A DNA stretch of 5,135 nt, from the NCBI GenBank assembly GCA_003218735.1, contig QHOJ01000021.1, forward strand, positions 1-5,135, in the 5' to 3' direction. Below are positions 4,598 to 5,135 of this stretch, piece by piece. A program made the position numbers and the translations under genes. Source of the DNA: Verrucomicrobiota bacterium. Lineage in GTDB: Bacteria; Verrucomicrobiota; Verrucomicrobiia; Chthoniobacterales; UBA10450. The first letter of the stretch is position 1. The number at the start of each line of letters is the position of its first letter. Under the pieces are notes generated by a model. The model had not been told where the DNA came from and did no database searches. It saw only the letters and a program-made list of their open reading frames with translations.

Positions 4598-5050
4598 ATG
4601 GAACAGATAAAAGCTAACCCCCTTGGGCGCGCGAATTTCGGAGCGCGCACAGTCAAGGACATCATCGAGCCTGCGAAGAGTATTTTTAATAAGATTTCTG
4701 TAAAGGCTGCTTTGGACGAAATGCAGGCGCGGGCAATCGATTCGTCACCTGTAATCGATCAACGCGGCGAATTATTGGGTACCGTGTCGAAGAACAAAAT
4801 GAACCGGAACGTTGGTGGTTTGGGACACGACCCTGAGATGGAACCGGTAGAAGCACACATCGAAAAAAACAGTGCCTATTGCTTCGAAGACCAGACGGTT
4901 GCGGAGGCGGAGCAAATGATGCTGAACGCAAAGGTCGGCGAAGTTCCTGTGGTAACCCGCGAAAAATTGCTGGTAGGAACAATAAATATTGAAGCGATTG
5001 CAGAGAAAAGACTGAGAAATCGATTGGAACCTCTGAAATCCCGCGCCTGA
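4598..5050 (+). CDS. Stand-alone tandem CBS-domain protein (150 aa)
   Basis: This protein is almost entirely a CBS pair (Bateman module), the fold that binds adenine nucleotides such as AMP, ATP or SAM and usually regulates a partner. The first CBS repeat covers about residues 17-70: TVKDIIEPAKSIFNKISVKA (18-37), then ALDEMQARAIDSSPVID (38-54) and GELLGTVSKNKM (57-68). The second covers about 84-136: VEAHIEKNSAYCFEDQTVAE (84-103), then AEQMMLNAKVGEVPVV (104-119) and LLVGTINIEAI (124-134). No enzyme, transporter or DNA-binding domain is attached, so it would act through a partner or as a cytoplasmic sensor. The ATG at 4598 has no clear Shine-Dalgarno sequence. The gene lies 110 bases after hsp20 on the same strand with a hairpin between; a shared stress role is possible but inferred only from proximity. 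Confidence 0.93.
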   Translation: MEQIKANPLGRANFGARTVKDIIEPAKSIFNKISVKAALDEMQARAIDSSPVIDQRGELLGTVSKNKMNRNVGGLGHDPEMEPVEAHIEKNSAYCFEDQTVAEAEQMMLNAKVGEVPVVTREKLLVGTINIEAIAEKRLRNRLEPLKSRA

Positions 5051-5135
5051 GAGCGCCACAATCGGGTGTTCGATACCGCTCCTCCACCACTAATCAACGA
5101 ATCCCCTCAAAAACTGGGAGTCTGATCACCGAAGG
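5051..5135. other. Featureless right end
   Basis: No gene start, clear terminator or repeat is visible after the CBS gene. GAGCG (5051-5055) and CGCTC (about 5078-5082) could pair weakly but the loop is long. Confidence 0.4.

Overview
The window looks like chromosomal DNA from a moderately GC-rich, free-living bacterium. The Hsp20 style, the FmdB-type relic beginning MPT-IYET and the small HPEW/CPxC protein remind me of soil Verrucomicrobiota (Chthoniobacterales-like) or Acidobacteriota. That placement is inference from family resemblance, not from a marker gene. No rRNA, tRNA or CRISPR array is visible.

Layout. Positions 1-427 (minus) hold the N-terminal 142 codons of an aspartate/glutamate racemase running off the left edge. 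Divergent from it is a 49-residue two-helix membrane peptide (486-635, plus). Next is a YpeA-like GNAT acetyltransferase (723-1148, plus) with an extended -10 box so close to its ATG that the mRNA may be nearly leaderless. Positions 1149-1563 hold no convincing gene but carry a possible transposon-end motif (1171-1204) and a 19-bp palindrome (1294-1312). On the minus strand follow a 71-residue CPxC protein (1564-1779), a tentative basic 74-residue protein upstream of it (1803-2027) whose start abuts a 10-bp inverted repeat, and a 185-residue protein with a likely winged-helix N-terminus and a helical C-terminal domain (2184-2741). Positions 2816-3128 carry what looks like gene debris: a possible tyrosine-recombinase C-terminal box, then an FmdB-type reading frame broken by one missing base.

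The long gap 3129-4034 contains no convincing gene but has the clearest unexplained structure of the window: a direct repeat of about 145 bp (3186-3328 and 3873-4017), whose second copy stops 17 bases before the start of an Hsp20 small heat-shock gene (4035-4487). A long hairpin follows hsp20. A stand-alone tandem CBS-domain protein (4598-5050) follows, and the last 85 bases are featureless.

The racemase, GNAT, Hsp20 and CBS genes are ordinary small housekeeping or stress functions with no obvious shared pathway. Hsp20 and the CBS protein may both serve stress or energy sensing, but the hairpin and the 110-base gap suggest separate transcription. The middle (about 1150-4030) reads as an accessory segment with small genes, gene relics and repeats. 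I found no convincing multi-gene novel system. The duplicated pre-hsp20 block and the winged-helix protein deserve the closest second look.
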